Positions 14,819 through 24,100 of a stretch of 43,338 nucleotides of DNA are shown here, piece by piece; within the stretch, counting starts at the first letter, position 1, and every line of letters begins with the position of its first letter. The notes beneath the pieces were generated by a model. It made no database searches. It saw only the letters and a program-made list of their open reading frames with translations, and was not told the origin of the DNA. Source of the DNA: Acidobacteriota bacterium. Its GTDB lineage: Bacteria > Acidobacteriota > UBA6911 > RPQK01 > JACQSY01. The DNA is taken from the NCBI GenBank assembly GCA_016211085.1, contig JACQSY010000050.1, positions 1 to 43,338 of the forward strand, in the 5' to 3' direction. Made by a program: the position numbers and the translations under genes.

Positions 14819-15847
14819 GTGAGCGCTCCGGAACGAATTATGGACCCCAGCCACAGTGCTGAGGAAGCCGTCTTTGAAAACACCCTTCGTCCCAGCAACC
14901 TGAGCGACTTCATAGGCCAACTCTCAGTCAAGGAAAACCTGGCGATCGCCATCGAAGCCGCGCGTAAACGTCGCGAACCGCTCGACCATGTATTGCTGTT
15001 TGGCCCGCCCGGATTGGGCAAAACCACTTTGGCCCATATCGTGGCCAACGAGCTGAATGTGAACTTTCGCTCGACTTCAGGTCCAGTTATTGAGCGTCGC
15101 GGTGACCTAGCCGCGATTCTCACCAACCTTGAAGAGCGAGATGTCCTGTTCATTGATGAAATCCACCGGCTCCATCCTTCCATTGAGGAAATACTTTATC
15201 CTGCCATGGAGGACTACCAAATCGATATTATTATCGGCGAAGGTCCGGGAGCTCGTTCCATCAAGATTGATGTCCCGCCCTTTACTTTAATCGGTGCCAC
15301 TACCCGGACCGGTCTGCTGACTTCTCCTTTGCGTGGCCGTTTTGGGATCATTCAGCGTCTTGATTTTTACGAGGAGGCGAGTCTTACCAAAATCGTGCGC
15401 CGCTCGGCTGAAATCCTGGGTGTGCGCATTGATCACGACGGTGCAACGGAAATCGCAAAGCGCAGCCGTGGAACCCCAAGAATTGCCAACCGGCTGCTGC
15501 GCCGGGTGCGTGATTATGCCCAAGTGCGAGCCGATGGCGTCATCGATCACGCTGTTGCCTGCAAGGGATTGGAATTAATGAATGTGGACCGTTACGGTTT
15601 TGATGAGATTGATCGTAAGCTCCTGCTGGCGATCATTGAAAAATTCGGAGGGGGTCCGGTAGGGGTTAATACGATTTCTGCGGCCATCAGCGAAGAAAAA
15701 GATGCTATTGAGGATATTTACGAACCATACCTGATCCAGATTGGCTTCTTGAACCGCACCCCTCGAGGGCGTACCGCCACCCGATTGGCTTACGATCACT
15801 TTGGGATCGACTGCCGCCAGGCAGCCCAAAAGGGTCTTTTCAGCTGA
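14819..15847 (+). CDS. ruvB: Holliday junction helicase motor RuvB
   Basis: A 342-residue AAA+ ATPase with all RuvB hallmarks: [11 protein letters not shown], Walker [13 protein letters not shown], Walker [14 protein letters not shown], sensor 1 [19 protein letters not shown], the arginine-rich sensor 2 region [18 protein letters not shown], and a C-terminal winged helix ([12 protein letters not shown]). It drives branch migration with RuvA. The start is GTG 14819, 16 bases after ruvA, so the two form an operon. Confidence 0.97.
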   Translation: MSAPERIMDPSHSAEEAVFENTLRPSNLSDFIGQLSVKENLAIAIEAARKRREPLDHVLLFGPPGLGKTTLAHIVANELNVNFRSTSGPVIERRGDLAAILTNLEERDVLFIDEIHRLHPSIEEILYPAMEDYQIDIIIGEGPGARSIKIDVPPFTLIGATTRTGLLTSPLRGRFGIIQRLDFYEEASLTKIVRRSAEILGVRIDHDGATEIAKRSRGTPRIANRLLRRVRDYAQVRADGVIDHAVACKGLELMNVDRYGFDEIDRKLLLAIIEKFGGGPVGVNTISAAISEEKDAIEDIYEPYLIQIGFLNRTPRGRTATRLAYDHFGIDCRQAAQKGLFS

Positions 15848-15886
15848 ACGATCGCCGTCACTCAGGCTCGGTGATATCATACCTCT

Positions 15887-16843
15887 GTGGAAGTTGCGGC
15901 TCGCGAACTCGGAAACAAGATTCAGTCCCTCCAAATTTCTGTTGAACAGGTAATTAAGGGGAAAGCCGAGGCAGTGGAACTGGCTATTGTGGCCCTGCTT
16001 TCCCGAGGCCACCTGTTGATCGAAGACGTTCCGGGGGTTGGAAAAACCACGCTGGCACATGCGCTGGCGCGATCTTTTGATTGCACCTTTCAAAGGATTC
16101 AATTCACCAGCGACCTCCTGCCCTCGGATCTGACCGGAGTTTCCATCTTCAATCAGGCGGAGCGGATCTTCGAGTTCCGTCGGGGACCGCTTTTTGCCAA
16201 TGTGGTGCTGGCTGATGAAATAAACCGAACCACCCCCAAGACACAGAGCGCGCTTTTGGAGGCCATGAGCGAAGGGAAGGTCACTGTTGAAGACAAAACC
16301 TATCCACTGCCCATGCCTTTCATGGTGATTGCTACCCAAAATCCCATCGAGCACCACGGTACTTATCCATTGCCTGAATCGCAGCTGGATCGATTTTTAA
16401 TGCGTATTCGCATGGGTTACCCCTCTCAGGAGGATGAAAAAAACATCCTTCGTTCCCAGATCAACTACGACACGGCAGAAAGGTTGCTGCCGGTGATGTC
16501 TGCCGATGCCGTTTTGCATGCTCAACGTGAGATCGAGAAGGTAGAGGTCAACGAGATTCTCCTGGACTATCTGATGAAGCTGGTGCAGGCAACCCGCAGC
16601 AGCGAATACCTATCGCTGGGGATCAGCCCGCGCGGCGCCATGTCGTTGTACCGGTGCTCCCAGGCGCGCGCTTTTTTACGAGGGCGGAAATTTTGTATTC
16701 CCGATGACATCAAGACCATGGTGGTGCCGGTCTTCTCGCACCGGGTCATCGTTAGTCCGCGCTACGCATCTCCATTGCAAAAAAGCCAGGAAGCGGAAGC
16801 AATCATTCGCGAACTGTTGGAAGAGGTCGAGGTCCCACTCTAG
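15887..16843 (+). CDS. MoxR-family AAA+ ATPase
   Basis: A 318-residue MoxR ATPase: Walker A EDVPGVGKTTLAH (about 46-58), Walker B VVLADEINRTTPKTQSALLEAM (D110, E111; quoted here only as the start VVLADEINR), sensor 1 FMVIATQNP, and the GISPRGAM motif typical of the family near the C-terminus. MoxR proteins act as chaperone-like partners of von Willebrand or DUF58 proteins. It is the first gene of a MoxR-DUF58-transglutaminase unit with overlapping stops. GTG 15887 is assigned from alignment of the N-terminus; its ribosome site is weak. Confidence 0.92.
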   Translation: MEVAARELGNKIQSLQISVEQVIKGKAEAVELAIVALLSRGHLLIEDVPGVGKTTLAHALARSFDCTFQRIQFTSDLLPSDLTGVSIFNQAERIFEFRRGPLFANVVLADEINRTTPKTQSALLEAMSEGKVTVEDKTYPLPMPFMVIATQNPIEHHGTYPLPESQLDRFLMRIRMGYPSQEDEKNILRSQINYDTAERLLPVMSADAVLHAQREIEKVEVNEILLDYLMKLVQATRSSEYLSLGISPRGAMSLYRCSQARAFLRGRKFCIPDDIKTMVVPVFSHRVIVSPRYASPLQKSQEAEAIIRELLEEVEVPL

Positions 16844-18111
16844 TGCGTATTTATCAGTGGCCCGCTCTGAAGGGGGTTCGCGAGTTTTTCTGGCCGATTT
16901 TTCTGCTCAGCGTTGCTTTTCTTCTCGCGGTTTTGAGTTCCCTTTCAGAACAGGACGGCCAGGTATACGCGGCGGCGTTTACGGCATTTCTGGCATTGCT
17001 GCTTGCTGCCGTCGTCAGTGTGATGTTGATTCCCAGGTTGCTGGTCGGAGTCAAGCTGGGTTTTCTGAATCACCTGCAGGCGTTTCGAGTAACGCGGCGT
17101 GGCGCGTTTTTCATTCTGATTGTCCTCGTGGTCGCTTTTTCAACGATCAACACGGGAAACAACCTTTTGATTCTTGTTCTTTCGTTTCTCCTTGCCTCGC
17201 TTCTGGTATCGGGTTTGTTGTCCAATCTGGTTCTGCAAGGTTTGAAAATTTCCATGAAGGTCCCTGAGGAAATCTATGCAGGCCAGACGGCGGTTTTTAT
17301 TTTGAGCCTGCATAATCTTAAGAAATTCTTTCCCTCGTTTGCCCTTCGGCTACGAAGCCGCGGCAATGACCTTTTCCAGTCTCAAACCGACTTCTTTCTT
17401 CAAGAGAAGAGCTTCCCCTACATGAGGCCGGGGGAGTTGCAAAGTGTGACAATGCACTGCCAGTTTTCACAACGGGGCGTCTATGCTGTGGACGGGTTCG
17501 ATGTCACCACGACTTTCCCCTTTGGCTTTTTTAGGCGCAAGCGAAGGCTGGAAACTGACGGTAGCATTGTTGTTTACCCTGGCTTGCGTGAGCTGCCGTT
17601 GGCATTCCTGAGTGCGCATACCCATTACGGCTTTGAAGAGAAGAACCGCCGAGGCGCAGGCAGCACGCTGTACAACATTCGAAGCTACCGGAGCGGCGAC
17701 AATGCGCGCTTTGTTCACTGGAAATCCACCGCAAAATTGGATTATCTGATGGTGAAAGATTTTTCGCATGAAGAAGAAATCGCGTCGCGTGTGGTCTTTT
17801 CAACCTGGTTGCCGACTCACGACGCGCAGGTTCTCGAAAAGTTCGAGAGGGCGGTTTCGTGGGTGGCTTATCTGTGTCATTTTTATTTCGCCCGTGGCCA
17901 CACATTTCATTTTGAATCAGGCGGATTTCGCGTGATGGTCGAAACCCGGCGCGAAGGATACGACTCAGTCATGCACTTTTTGGCCCAGGTGAGGCCGGGG
18001 GCAGAATCGCCCCTCCAGGTCGAAAAGCTGAAGCCGCCCTGTATTTTGTTTTCGGCTTTGGATCAGCCATGGGCTTCGGGAGTACATCATCTGCATTACC
18101 TTCATATGTAG
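16843..18111 (+). CDS. DUF58 membrane protein
   Basis: A 422-residue protein with two paired N-terminal hydrophobic regions (about 18-65 and about 88-130) and then a soluble part containing the DUF58 signature SYRSGDNARFVHWKSTAK around residues 282-299. DUF58 proteins have a von Willebrand-like fold and are nearly always encoded between moxR and a transglutaminase. The GTG start shares its first base with the last base of the moxR TAG stop, showing tight coupling. The function is thought to be envelope-related, possibly assembly or maturation of secreted proteins, but is not established. Confidence 0.9.
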   Translation: MRIYQWPALKGVREFFWPIFLLSVAFLLAVLSSLSEQDGQVYAAAFTAFLALLLAAVVSVMLIPRLLVGVKLGFLNHLQAFRVTRRGAFFILIVLVVAFSTINTGNNLLILVLSFLLASLLVSGLLSNLVLQGLKISMKVPEEIYAGQTAVFILSLHNLKKFFPSFALRLRSRGNDLFQSQTDFFLQEKSFPYMRPGELQSVTMHCQFSQRGVYAVDGFDVTTTFPFGFFRRKRRLETDGSIVVYPGLRELPLAFLSAHTHYGFEEKNRRGAGSTLYNIRSYRSGDNARFVHWKSTAKLDYLMVKDFSHEEEIASRVVFSTWLPTHDAQVLEKFERAVSWVAYLCHFYFARGHTFHFESGGFRVMVETRREGYDSVMHFLAQVRPGAESPLQVEKLKPPCILFSALDQPWASGVHHLHYLHM

Positions 18112-18114
18112 GCT

Positions 18115-20280
18115 ATGAAATTCGAGCAGGCCTTTCGACTTTGCAGCTACGCTCTGCTCCTTTGCGGCTTTTTGGTACTGGCCGTATCCGGAGGGGTCAC
18201 TCCCTTGCTTGCCCTCGTGTATGTGCCGCTGGTTCTGTGGAGTTGGAAACGAGAACGTTCCCGCCCACAAGAGAAACCAGCGCGGCGGGCGGGTTATCCG
18301 CTGTTGCTGCAGGCTTCATCTTCACACACGGCGTCCAGGCAAGGCTCGGGAAGACTTCAGTTGTTGATCGCTCTGATCTCATTGCTCTTTTTTACGATTG
18401 ATTTAATTTTTTTGTCCGGCTTTGTAGACTCCACCATCCATCTGCTGATTCTCTTGAGCGCTTTCAAGTTCCTGGGGGTAAAGACGGACCGTGATTATCT
18501 GCTTTTGTACTTTATTTCTTTTGCGTTCCTGCTGATTGCCTCGACGTATGCCCTTTCCGCATTTTTTCTTGCCGGGCTCCTGCTCTACGCCTTTCTGGCC
18601 ATTCTGTCGTTTATTCTGTTTGAGAGCCGCCGCGCCTTTGCAGAAAACCGGGTCGCGCGATTCTCTTTGAAAAGCTATGCAGCGGTCTCTTTTTTGATTT
18701 GCCTTCTGATCCTTTTGATTTCCATCCCGATCTTTATAACCATTCCACGCAGCAGCCTGGGACTTTTTGGCAATCAGAAACGGCGCGCGCTCCCCATGAC
18801 GGGTTTCTCCAACAGTGTAAATCTTGGAGACATGGGCAAGATTATCAGGAATAGCGACATTGTGATGCGCGTGGCGGTGGACGTGAGCGTTGAAACGCTT
18901 CCACTGGAGACCAAATGGAAGGGAATCGTGCTGGATCGTTACAATGGGAAAAGCTGGAGCAATACCCTAACCGAGTATCAGAGGGTTGAGGCCGCTCCGC
19001 GTGGTTTCCTGGTGGGGCAAAACAGGCGCCAGGAAGAATTTCAGGTAAAGCAGACCATTTTCCTTGAATCCTTCTCCAATGTGATCTTCGGAGCACCCGA
19101 GATCATCATGATTTCGAGCAGCGTCAGTCCTCGTGACTTCATTTTAAAAGACGGGAATGGTTCTTTATCGACTTTTCGCAGAGGCGGCGAGCTGCTGAGG
19201 TACGTGGTTTTTTCGGACTTGATGAGCCGGAACGAAAAGCTGGCACTTTATACCGGTGGCTCGATTGCTGATTCCATACGCCAAGTCTACCTACAATTAC
19301 CCGAGCTTCATCCGGCGGTTGCCAGACTGGCCCGTCAGATCAGTCGCGGCCAGCAGAGCCCGTTGGGAAGGGCGTTGATTATTGAGGATTTTCTGCGCCG
19401 CAATTACAGCTACTCACTGGAAAACGCTTCAGCATCTGCTGAAGATCCGCTTTATGACTTCCTGTTTGTCAGCAAGTCAGGACACTGCGAATATTTTGCA
19501 ACCGCGCAAGCTGTGATCATGCGCTCCCTGGGCATTCCGGCGCGTGTTGTGAACGGTTTTAGAATGGGACAGTACAACGACTGGAGTGACTACTTCATTG
19601 TTCGTCAATCCGATGCTCACAGTTGGGCAGAAGGTTATTTTCCAGGAACGGGCTGGGTGGAGTTTGACCCCACTCCTTCGGCGCCGGATCGATCTTACGC
19701 TCTGCTGCTGGCCAGTGAGGTTCTCGACACTATTGACCTGTTTTGGACCGAGATTGTCACCTTTGACCGCCTCAAACAAATCGACTTCTTTCAAGGTCTG
19801 GCGTCCACTATGCGCCGTACGAGCGACATCGCATCCGTATGGATGCAAAGGCTGAAGGATATCGACGCCAACGATTGGCGCCGGAGCGCCCAGCATTACC
19901 TGGCTCAATACTGGGCCGAGGGTGCAGTGGCGAGTATATTGAGTACGCTTTTCCTGCTGGGATGGCGGTATCGCCGCATGCTGAGGATGAGCATTAAAAA
20001 GCGGGTGCTCGGCTTCGAAGGAACGCAACTAGCTCCCGAGTACTATCGGGAGGCGCTGGAAGTGTTAAAGAAGAAAGGCTTTTCCCGTCGGCCTTATGAG
20101 ACTCCTTATGAGTTTGCGGTTCGCGTCAATATGTGGATTCCGGACCCCGCCTTGGTCCGTCTTACAGATCTGTACTACCAGAATCGATTCGGCAATGCGC
20201 CGCTCAGGGATAAGGAAGTTTCCGAAATTCACCATCTGCTGAAACGTCTTAAGCAGTGGCGTAGGGGGAACACGAATTAG
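18115..20280 (+). CDS. TgpA-like membrane transglutaminase
   Basis: A 721-residue protein with about six N-terminal transmembrane helices (residues 10-215), a periplasmic transglutaminase-like domain and one more helix near 605 followed by a cytoplasmic DUF4129-type tail (YYREALEVLKKKGFSR). The catalytic triad is visible: Cys458 in SGHCEYFATA, His502 in SDAHSWAEGY and Asp518 in VEFDPTPS. It starts three bases after the DUF58 stop. Relatives (TgpA of Pseudomonas) are essential periplasmic transglutaminases of unknown substrate; with MoxR and DUF58 it probably forms one complex. Confidence 0.92.
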   Translation: MKFEQAFRLCSYALLLCGFLVLAVSGGVTPLLALVYVPLVLWSWKRERSRPQEKPARRAGYPLLLQASSSHTASRQGSGRLQLLIALISLLFFTIDLIFLSGFVDSTIHLLILLSAFKFLGVKTDRDYLLLYFISFAFLLIASTYALSAFFLAGLLLYAFLAILSFILFESRRAFAENRVARFSLKSYAAVSFLICLLILLISIPIFITIPRSSLGLFGNQKRRALPMTGFSNSVNLGDMGKIIRNSDIVMRVAVDVSVETLPLETKWKGIVLDRYNGKSWSNTLTEYQRVEAAPRGFLVGQNRRQEEFQVKQTIFLESFSNVIFGAPEIIMISSSVSPRDFILKDGNGSLSTFRRGGELLRYVVFSDLMSRNEKLALYTGGSIADSIRQVYLQLPELHPAVARLARQISRGQQSPLGRALIIEDFLRRNYSYSLENASASAEDPLYDFLFVSKSGHCEYFATAQAVIMRSLGIPARVVNGFRMGQYNDWSDYFIVRQSDAHSWAEGYFPGTGWVEFDPTPSAPDRSYALLLASEVLDTIDLFWTEIVTFDRLKQIDFFQGLASTMRRTSDIASVWMQRLKDIDANDWRRSAQHYLAQYWAEGAVASILSTLFLLGWRYRRMLRMSIKKRVLGFEGTQLAPEYYREALEVLKKKGFSRRPYETPYEFAVRVNMWIPDPALVRLTDLYYQNRFGNAPLRDKEVSEIHHLLKRLKQWRRGNTN

Positions 20281-20313
20281 TCCTTACTCCCTTTTGATCA
20301 ATCGACTAAATTC

Positions 20314-20517
20314 ATGATTGCTTTGTCGCGCGCAGCGGGACGTGACCGTTGTCCCACCTGCCGAAAAGCAGTGGCAAGAAAACAGCCATTTTTCCCTTTT
20401 TGCAGTGAGCGCTGCCGTCTGGTAGACCTTGGGAAGTGGCTGGGGGAGGAATATCGGGTGCCTCTGAAGGCGGGACCCGAGCCGGAATCCGACTCCGACG
20501 AGGACACGGAGGACTAG
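20314..20517 (+). CDS. yacG: YacG-type zinc protein (gyrase inhibitor family)
   Basis: This 67-residue protein has the four-cysteine zinc knuckle of YacG: CPTC (C13, C16) and [15 protein letters not shown] (C30, C34), with the usual acidic tail (SDSDEDTED). In E. coli YacG binds GyrB and inhibits gyrase. It begins 33 bases after the transglutaminase gene and its TAG stop shares a base with the GTG start of pgpA. Confidence 0.92.
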   Translation: MIALSRAAGRDRCPTCRKAVARKQPFFPFCSERCRLVDLGKWLGEEYRVPLKAGPEPESDSDEDTED

Positions 20518-20975
20518 TGGGCATCCTGGTCCGGCTATTTGTTTCTGGAGGCGGGGTTGGTTTTCTTCCTCCTGCTCCGGGCACCTATGGGGCTCTGCAG
20601 GGAGTGCTGCTATTCATCGTCGTAAACAAGCTGGCGCCATCTTTGGCGTCGCTTTTACTCGGTGCGGCGATCCTCTTGTTGCTTTTGTCTGGAGTCTTTT
20701 TTTCGACCCGAATCACTCGCACTTACAATCACCGAGATCCCAGCAGCATTGTTGTTGACGAAATTACGGGCCAACTCGTCACCCTTTGGGGCCTGCCGTT
20801 CTCGCCAGCCGCTATCGTGTCAGGATTCCTGCTCTTTAGATTATTCGACATATGGAAGCCCTTTCCGGTGCGTCAAAGCGAGCGTCTGCCGGGCGGGTGG
20901 GGAATTTTCGTAGACGATTTAATCGCTGCTGTTTACGCGACCGCAGCAACACGACTCCTTCTCTGGCTGGCTTGA
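20517..20975 (+). CDS. pgpA: Phosphatidylglycerophosphatase A
   Basis: A 152-residue membrane enzyme with the PgpA pattern: FLPPAPGTYG near the N-terminus, NHRDPSSIVVDEITGQLVTL with the acidic catalytic residues (quoted start DPSSIVVDEITG), FRLFDIWKPFPV and GWGIFVDDLIAA. About three to four hydrophobic segments are present. It removes the phosphate from phosphatidylglycerophosphate to make phosphatidylglycerol. The start is GTG 20517, overlapping the yacG stop by one base; a longer frame starting at 20436 only shadows yacG. Confidence 0.93.
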   Translation: MGILVRLFVSGGGVGFLPPAPGTYGALQGVLLFIVVNKLAPSLASLLLGAAILLLLLSGVFFSTRITRTYNHRDPSSIVVDEITGQLVTLWGLPFSPAAIVSGFLLFRLFDIWKPFPVRQSERLPGGWGIFVDDLIAAVYATAATRLLLWLA

Positions 20976-20983
20976 GGTGCCTG

Positions 20984-22231
20984 ATGCGCGCTGAAATCAT
21001 TGCCGTTGGCTCGGAACTGTTGACGCCATCACGAGTCGATACCAACTCGCTCTATGTAACGCAGCAACTGAACAGCATCGGCGTCGAGGTCTTCAGAAAA
21101 TATGTGGTGGGCGACCGACTTGAAGAAATCTGTTCCAGTCTGGAGCTGGCGTTGCAAGCCTCCGATATCGTCATTCTGATGGGTGGGCTTGGACCCACCA
21201 GAGATGACCTCACACGAGATGCGGTTGCTGCGAGCCTTCGGTTGGAATTGCGGCTGGATCCGGTTTTACTTCAATCCTTGGAGAGCCGCTTTGCTCGGGC
21301 AGGGCTGAGGATGGCCGAGAACAACCGCCTCCAGGCGATGGTTCCCGAAGGTGCAGCCACGCTTGAGAATCCTTTCGGCACGGCTCCAGGAATCTTTCTT
21401 CAGCCGTCGGGGAAGCTCCTGTTTCTTTTACCGGGCCCACCTTCGGAACTGAGACCCATGATAATGCACCATGTCCTTCCCGCCATCTGCCGTTTGAAAA
21501 CGCCTCGGCCGCGTTTCACCCGGCTCTTGAAGATCGGATCGGAATTTGAATCACGTGTAGATGAGAAGATCAGCCCAATTTATGCAGAGTACCCCGAGAT
21601 TGAAGTGACGATACTTGCTTCGGCGGGCATCATTGAACTGTTCTTTCTGTGGAAAGGCGAGCCTGAAGCCGGGCAGGCGGTTTCTCAATTGGAAGAGTTA
21701 ACGCGAAGGATCCGCGGGCAGCTGGGCCATTCGGTTTTTACCGACCAGGATGAGAGTCTGGAAATGGTGCTGGGCGAAATGTTACGCGGCCGCCGTCAGA
21801 CGGTGGCGACTGCAGAATCGTGTACTGGAGGACTGATCGGGAAAATGTTGACAGAGGTGCCCGGCAGTTCTGATTATTATTTGGGTGGCGTCGTTTCCTA
21901 CAGCAATGATTTAAAGCTGAGCTTTCTCTCCGTCGACCCTGATGCTCTTCGACAATACGGCGCTGTGAGTGAACCTGTCGCACGTCAGATGGCAGAGGGC
22001 ATTCGCGAGCGTACCCGTGCCGATTTCGGAATCTCTCTTACCGGAATTGCCGGGCCTGGAGGAGCCACCACCGATAAACCGGTCGGGCTTGTTTTCATGG
22101 CAATCTCTTCCAAAAGCGGAACCGCTTGTCGCAGGGTGCAATTGAGAGGCGACCGGGAGACCATCCGCATCCGGGCGGCGCGGCTGTTGATTGATTGGCT
22201 GAGGAGAGTCCTTTTGGAGGAAGGTTCTTGA
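20984..22231 (+). CDS. cinA: CinA: competence/damage-inducible protein with PncC domain
   Basis: A 415-residue CinA. The N-terminal MoCF-like (COG1058) domain shows AEIIAVGSELLTPSRVDTNS and MGGLGPTRDDLT; this domain has NMN/ADP-ribose-related pyrophosphatase activity in relatives. The C-terminal PncC domain shows TAESCTGGLIGKMLTEVPGSS (quoted as TAESCTGGL) and SLTGIAGPGG, the nicotinamide-nucleotide amidase of pyridine nucleotide salvage. ATG 20984 lies eight bases after pgpA. It overlaps the next gene by four bases. Confidence 0.95.
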   Translation: MRAEIIAVGSELLTPSRVDTNSLYVTQQLNSIGVEVFRKYVVGDRLEEICSSLELALQASDIVILMGGLGPTRDDLTRDAVAASLRLELRLDPVLLQSLESRFARAGLRMAENNRLQAMVPEGAATLENPFGTAPGIFLQPSGKLLFLLPGPPSELRPMIMHHVLPAICRLKTPRPRFTRLLKIGSEFESRVDEKISPIYAEYPEIEVTILASAGIIELFFLWKGEPEAGQAVSQLEELTRRIRGQLGHSVFTDQDESLEMVLGEMLRGRRQTVATAESCTGGLIGKMLTEVPGSSDYYLGGVVSYSNDLKLSFLSVDPDALRQYGAVSEPVARQMAEGIRERTRADFGISLTGIAGPGGATTDKPVGLVFMAISSKSGTACRRVQLRGDRETIRIRAARLLIDWLRRVLLEEGS

Positions 22232-22827
22232 AAGAGAGGATTCGGAGCTTCGTTGCCGTTGCCTTGCCTGAGGAGCTTTTGCAGCGACTGGCGGAACTCA
22301 GTTCTCAGCTTCGCCGGCTGCGGCTGGATGGCAGCTTCCCGCGTCCTGAGTCCATCCACCTTACGCTTAAGTTTCTGGGTGAAGTCGAGCGGAAATCTCT
22401 TTCAAGAATCGAAGATGGCCTCCAACAATGTGTGAGCGACATATGCCCCTTCGAGCTGATCCCTGGCGCATTGGGTGCTTTCCCTGACCTGAAACATCCC
22501 CGAGTGGTCTGGATGGGTTTTCAGCCCAGTCCGTCGTTACAACATTTGCACGAAAGGGTGGAGAAGGCGCTGACCAGGGAAGGCTTTGCGGCTGAAAACA
22601 GGGAGTTCCGCCCGCATCTGACGCTGGCTCGTTTGAAATCTTCAAGGAACGTTGCGGGGTTTCAGAACTTCCTACGAGAGCACACGAGTGAGCGCCGGCA
22701 GGGGGTGGTGCCGGTTGCCGAGATCAAGCTTTACCAGAGCACGCTGAAACCCGAAGGGGCTCAATATCACGTATTGGCCTCATTTCCGCTTCGGGGGAAA
22801 CCGGAAGGACCTCTTGCCAGCCAGTGA
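22228..22827 (+). CDS. thpR: RNA 2',3'-cyclic phosphodiesterase (2'-5' RNA ligase family)
   Basis: A 199-residue 2H phosphoesterase with both catalytic histidine motifs: HLTLKFLGE (H44) and HLTLARL (H130). Length and architecture match ThpR/LigT, which opens 2',3'-cyclic phosphates on RNA ends. I use TTG 22228, which overlaps the cinA stop and has GGAGGAAGG at 22216-22224. The cinA-thpR neighbourhood is common in bacteria. Confidence 0.92.
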   Translation: MKERIRSFVAVALPEELLQRLAELSSQLRRLRLDGSFPRPESIHLTLKFLGEVERKSLSRIEDGLQQCVSDICPFELIPGALGAFPDLKHPRVVWMGFQPSPSLQHLHERVEKALTREGFAAENREFRPHLTLARLKSSRNVAGFQNFLREHTSERRQGVVPVAEIKLYQSTLKPEGAQYHVLASFPLRGKPEGPLASQ

Positions 22828-22871
22828 CCGTTTCGATACAGTAACCTGGATCTGGAGCAGTTGAATCAACT

Positions 22872-23060
22872 ATGGCAATCAGTCAAGAATTGCTCGACAT
22901 TTTGGCTTGTCCCGCCTGCAAGTCGGAAGTACAACTGACCTCGGATGGAAAAGGATTGAAATGCAACTCTTGTTATCGCGTCTATCCGATCAGAGATGAT
23001 ATTCCGGTCATGCTCATTGACGAGGCCACAATCGAGCCCCCGCCTGAGAAAAAAGAGTAG
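22872..23060 (+). CDS. Trm112-like zinc-ribbon protein
   Basis: A 62-residue zinc ribbon with CPAC (C13, C16) and CNSC (C31, C34), plus the typical LLDILACPAC start and YPIRDDIPVML end of the Trm112/YcaR family. In eukaryotes Trm112 activates methyltransferases; bacterial homologues are small partners of uncertain role, often next to lipid A or LPS genes as here. It lies two bases before the GT9 gene. Confidence 0.9.
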   Translation: MAISQELLDILACPACKSEVQLTSDGKGLKCNSCYRVYPIRDDIPVMLIDEATIEPPPEKKE

Positions 23061-23062
23061 GT

Positions 23063-24100
23063 GTGGCGCAGCAGTACGCAAGGGATAGCCGGGAACGTTG
23101 GATTGTTTTCATCCGACTGCGCTCTCTAGGGGATACCGTGCTGATGACCCCGGCATTGGAGGTCATCAAACGGGCGGAGAACTGGAAAATCGCCGTATTG
23201 GTTGAGGAGCCATGGGACCAGATCCTGCTTGAACATCCTTTTGTCGATCGGTTGCTCACCATTCCCAGGCGGCACAATCAGTGGTTGTTCCGGTGCCGTG
23301 CCGTGGCCTGGATCCGCGCTCTTGCTCCTAACACAGTCGTGGACCTTCACGGAGGTACAACCAGCGCCCTGATCACTTATTTTTCATCCGCGTCCAGGAG
23401 GGTGGGGTACGGTGATGGCCGCAACACACGTTTTTATAACGTCCACGTCCCTGATTCACGCACAGTATGGAATCGCAAACAAGTGCACACGGTTGAGCAT
23501 CAGATGACCCCACTTAAGTTTTTGGGTTTCCCGGTTGAACCGTTTCCTCCACTGCGCATTTCAATTGACGACAAAGTAAAGGAAGCCGCTCGCCAACTGC
23601 TCTTGGCCCATGGCATTCAAAATGGCTTTGTGATGATCCATCCCGGCGCCGCATTCGATACTAAGAGGTGGGAAACACAGAAGTTTGTCTCGCTTGCCCG
23701 CCGGCTGAGCGGGCTCGGTTGGGATGTGGTCTTCGCATGCGGTCCTGGTGAAGAGCCGCTGCTTCGAGAAATCCACACCAGCGTTCCTGGGGTGGTGAAA
23801 TTTCTGGGCGCGCTTCCGCTGCGGCTTTTTTGCGGCGTGGTTTCTCACTGCTTGCTGTATATCGGCAATGACACGGGCAGCACGCATATTGCATCGGCAC
23901 TGGGCCGCAAGGTGGTTGCGATCTTTGGTTCCTCCAATTCTACAGCCTGGAGACCGTGGGAAGTCGAACATCGCTTGCTCCAGTCCGATTTGCCTTGTAT
24001 TCCCTGTCCAGGTTATTACTGTTTGCACTTTCAGGAGCCCAAGTGCATCAGATCCATTGAAGTGGACACCGTCTTTCAAGCGGCGGTATCGCTTTTATGA
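23063..24100 (+). CDS. Glycosyltransferase family 9 (heptosyltransferase-like)
   Basis: A 345-residue GT-B enzyme: N-terminal IRLRSLGDTVLMTPAL, VVDLHGGTTS, VMIHPGAAFDTKRW and the C-terminal nucleotide-sugar signature GNDTGSTHIASALGRK with FGSSN. This matches ADP-heptose:LPS heptosyltransferases of the WaaC/WaaF type, which build the inner LPS core. A Cys-rich tail (CIPCPGYYC, EPKC) is common in the family. It starts with GTG two bases after the Trm112-like gene and overlaps the heptose kinase gene by four bases, which reinforces a heptose role. Confidence 0.9.
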   Translation: MAQQYARDSRERWIVFIRLRSLGDTVLMTPALEVIKRAENWKIAVLVEEPWDQILLEHPFVDRLLTIPRRHNQWLFRCRAVAWIRALAPNTVVDLHGGTTSALITYFSSASRRVGYGDGRNTRFYNVHVPDSRTVWNRKQVHTVEHQMTPLKFLGFPVEPFPPLRISIDDKVKEAARQLLLAHGIQNGFVMIHPGAAFDTKRWETQKFVSLARRLSGLGWDVVFACGPGEEPLLREIHTSVPGVVKFLGALPLRLFCGVVSHCLLYIGNDTGSTHIASALGRKVVAIFGSSNSTAWRPWEVEHRLLQSDLPCIPCPGYYCLHFQEPKCIRSIEVDTVFQAAVSLL